A stretch of 64,000 bases of DNA from Nitrospira sp. Its GTDB lineage: Bacteria > Nitrospirota > Nitrospiria > Nitrospirales > Nitrospiraceae. Every line of letters starts with the position of its first letter. The first letter of the stretch is position 1. Below, piece by piece: positions 62,404 to 64,000 of the stretch. The stretch is from NCBI GenBank assembly GCA_018242725.1, contig JAFEBI010000011.1, forward strand, positions 124,001-188,000. The letters are read 5' to 3'. The notes beneath the pieces were generated by a model, which was not told the origin of the DNA, searched no databases, and was given only the letters and a program-made list of their open reading frames with translations. The translations under genes and the position numbers were made by a program.

Positions 62404-62693
62404 TCGTACCTCCTCTTGAGTTATAAGATGACCTGCCTGTCTTCTGTGTCGACCTCAATCGATGTAATCAAGGTATTGATTCGTTCGGCATAAACTATAC
62501 CACAGTTTTTTCTGAAAATTGTGAAAACGACTTACGCTGAGGGCGGCTCTGTGGTCGAATAATTGGGTATCACCCAATCGCAAGGAACAGCGTGTCGTAC
62601 GCCTCACGGACTTCCGAACAATCTAAGAAACCATGATGTTATCACCTCGATGAGATGAGGAGAATCTGGCGCATGCTCTGAAGCCACAGCGTA

Positions 62694-64000
62694 TCATTTG
62701 ACGATGGCTTTCGCCGCTTCCACGATGGACCGTACGCCGATTCCGTAGTGGTCAATGAGCTCATCGGGTTTTCCACTGTGTGGGATGTCGCGAACGGCCA
62801 GTTTATGCACGGACATCCCTTCGGTGCTCACGGCATCGAGAACGGCATCGCCCAAGCCTCCATGGGAATAGTGATCCTCTACCGTGAGAATCCGGCGCTG
62901 GGTCGCTCGTCCGCACTCCAGCAAGGTTGTTCGGTCGATCGGAGCGATGCTATAGAGATCAATCACGCGAACGACAATACCAGCTGCCTTCAATTGGTCA
63001 TAGGCCTTCAAGGCTTCAAACAGCGTCACACCGGCAGCCACGATGGTTAGGACATCCGAGGCGCTCTGTCGGAGGACCTTGCTGCCACCGATCTGAAATT
63101 GCTCTTCTGGTCCATAAATGACTGGGTTCTTCGGGCGTCCGGCACGGACATAGACCATGCCATTATGGTGCGCAGCAGCTTCAATCAACCGATAGGCCGA
63201 GTTGCCGTCGGAAGGGTAGAGGACCGTCACGTTCGGTTGCGCCGCCATCATCGCGATGTCTTCCAATCCCATCTGAGATGGGCCGTCTTCGCCGATGCTG
63301 ACGCCGACGTGCGTGCCGACGAGCTTAATATTGGAGCCACTGACGGCTGCCATGCGGATGAAATCATAGGCGCGACTCAAGAAACAGGCAAAGGTCGCCG
63401 CAAAGGGAATCTTGCCGCAGGCTGCCAGACCCGCGGCGGCACCGACCATGTTTTGTTCCGCGATGAAATTCTCGAAGAACCGCCCAGGGAATTTCTTGCC
63501 GAATTTATCTGTATAGGTCGAGTTTTTGACGTCTGCGTCGAGTGCGACGACCGAGGAATTGATAGACCCTAAGGCTTCCAGTGCGACGCCGAAGGCTTCG
63601 CGTGTTGCGATGGAGTCGCCGATTTTGTACGGAGGCGCCGGCATCGTGCCGATTGCCGCCGAGGCGACCATGTGAGTGGGAGGCTTGGAGATCTGGAGGG
63701 CAGCGCCGTTTGGGCGCAATTGCTTCGTGAGCTCGTCGATCGCTTTCTGAGTCTCCTCACCTTTCTTCAACGGTTTCCCGTGCCAGTCTGCTTTATTCTC
63801 GATGAAGGAAATGCCCTTGCCTTTATATGTTTTGGCTAACAATACTGTCGGCTGGCCTTTCGTCTGAGCGGCCTCGGTGAAGGCCTTGAGAATGGCCGTA
63901 AGATCGTGGCCGTCGACAACGATGGCATGCCAGCCAAATCCGGCCCAGCGAGAACGATAGCCCTCCATGTCATGCTGCAGCATCGTGGGGTCGCTTTGCC
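62694..64000 (-). CDS. tkt: Transketolase (5' end outside window)
   Basis: The frame is open to the right edge, giving about 434 C-terminal residues of a transketolase. At the edge the sequence reads QSDPTMLQHDMEGYRSRWAG, the end of the N-terminal TPP domain. The pyrimidine-binding domain follows with GDSIATREAFGVALE, catalytic Glu-type FIAEQNMVGAAAGLA, and SQMGLEDIAMMAAQPNVTVLYPSD, then the C-terminal domain with VYVRAGRPKNP and EDHYSHGGLGDAV. It moves two-carbon units between sugars. In carbon metabolism it links triose and pentose phosphates, fitting the gap-pgk-tpiA group. The start lies outside. Confidence 0.95.
   Translation of the reverse strand, partial: QSDPTMLQHDMEGYRSRWAGFGWHAIVVDGHDLTAILKAFTEAAQTKGQPTVLLAKTYKGKGISFIENKADWHGKPLKKGEETQKAIDELTKQLRPNGAALQISKPPTHMVASAAIGTMPAPPYKIGDSIATREAFGVALEALGSINSSVVALDADVKNSTYTDKFGKKFPGRFFENFIAEQNMVGAAAGLAACGKIPFAATFACFLSRAYDFIRMAAVSGSNIKLVGTHVGVSIGEDGPSQMGLEDIAMMAAQPNVTVLYPSDGNSAYRLIEAAAHHNGMVYVRAGRPKNPVIYGPEEQFQIGGSKVLRQSASDVLTIVAAGVTLFEALKAYDQLKAAGIVVRVIDLYSIAPIDRTTLLECGRATQRRILTVEDHYSHGGLGDAVLDAVSTEGMSVHKLAVRDIPHSGKPDELIDHYGIGVRSIVEAAKAIVK

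Overview
The window looks like a chromosomal segment from a nitrite-oxidising or comammox bacterium of the phylum Nitrospirota, most likely genus Nitrospira. This is an inference from gene content: an exported two-domain copper nitrite reductase (NirK) beside an exported group 1 truncated haemoglobin, several single-haem c-type cytochromes, a sigma54 activator, many exported lipoproteins, and a roughly 120-bp hairpin element of a kind I associate with this genus. No rRNA, tRNA, CRISPR array or intact transposase was seen.

Layout. 1-3804 (minus): two patatin-like phospholipases flanking a possible lectin-like lipoprotein; the last gene runs off the left edge. 3965-11195 (minus): a ten-gene run from a good promoter, rplU-rpmA-obgE-proB-nadD-rsfS-lapA/lapB fusion-bioB, ending in a frameshifted zeta-toxin-like kinase and an intact 52-residue basic protein joined by stop/start overlaps. 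11412-12882 (plus): a PilZ protein and ilvE. 12984-16482 (minus): the triose segment gap-pgk-tpiA with secG, behind a TTGACA/TACTAT promoter. 16720-19137: mutS2. 19289-24980 (minus): sigma54 regulator with an atypical receiver, cytochrome c, truncated globin-nirK, queG and a small exported protein. 25076-27418 (plus): DGQHR protein, START-like exported protein, thiE, converging on bioD and a short-chain dehydrogenase separated by the hairpin element.

29217-32796 (plus): accessory genes, namely a TIR-SUMF1 fusion, a VapBC module with a visible promoter, and an exported protein of unknown function. 32790-42342: putA, a membrane desaturase, an Fe-S oriented row (mrp, Rieske protein, two small unknowns, lipA), then a methyltransferase and phosphoglucomutase. 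42622-49397 (plus): AsmA-like protein, M24 peptidase, archease-rtcB. 49765-58275: a signalling block in which a REC-PAS-GGDEF-EAL protein and a PilZ protein converge on a three-gene operon encoding a TonB-dependent receptor, a periplasmic binding protein and a hybrid histidine kinase. 58617-64000: HDOD-sthA, a coiled-coil exported protein, a cupin, a cytochrome c, and a transketolase cut by the right edge.

How the parts fit. Central carbon genes (gap, pgk, tpiA, pgm, tkt), cofactor genes (bioB, bioD, nadD, thiE, lipA, queG) and redox genes (sthA, mrp, Rieske, cytochromes) form an ordinary core. The less ordinary material is the patatin/lectin lipoprotein cluster, the broken zeta-like kinase, the TIR-SUMF1/VapBC interval, the globin-nirK pair and the outer-membrane-to-kinase operon. 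All calls come from reading the sequence; no database search was possible.
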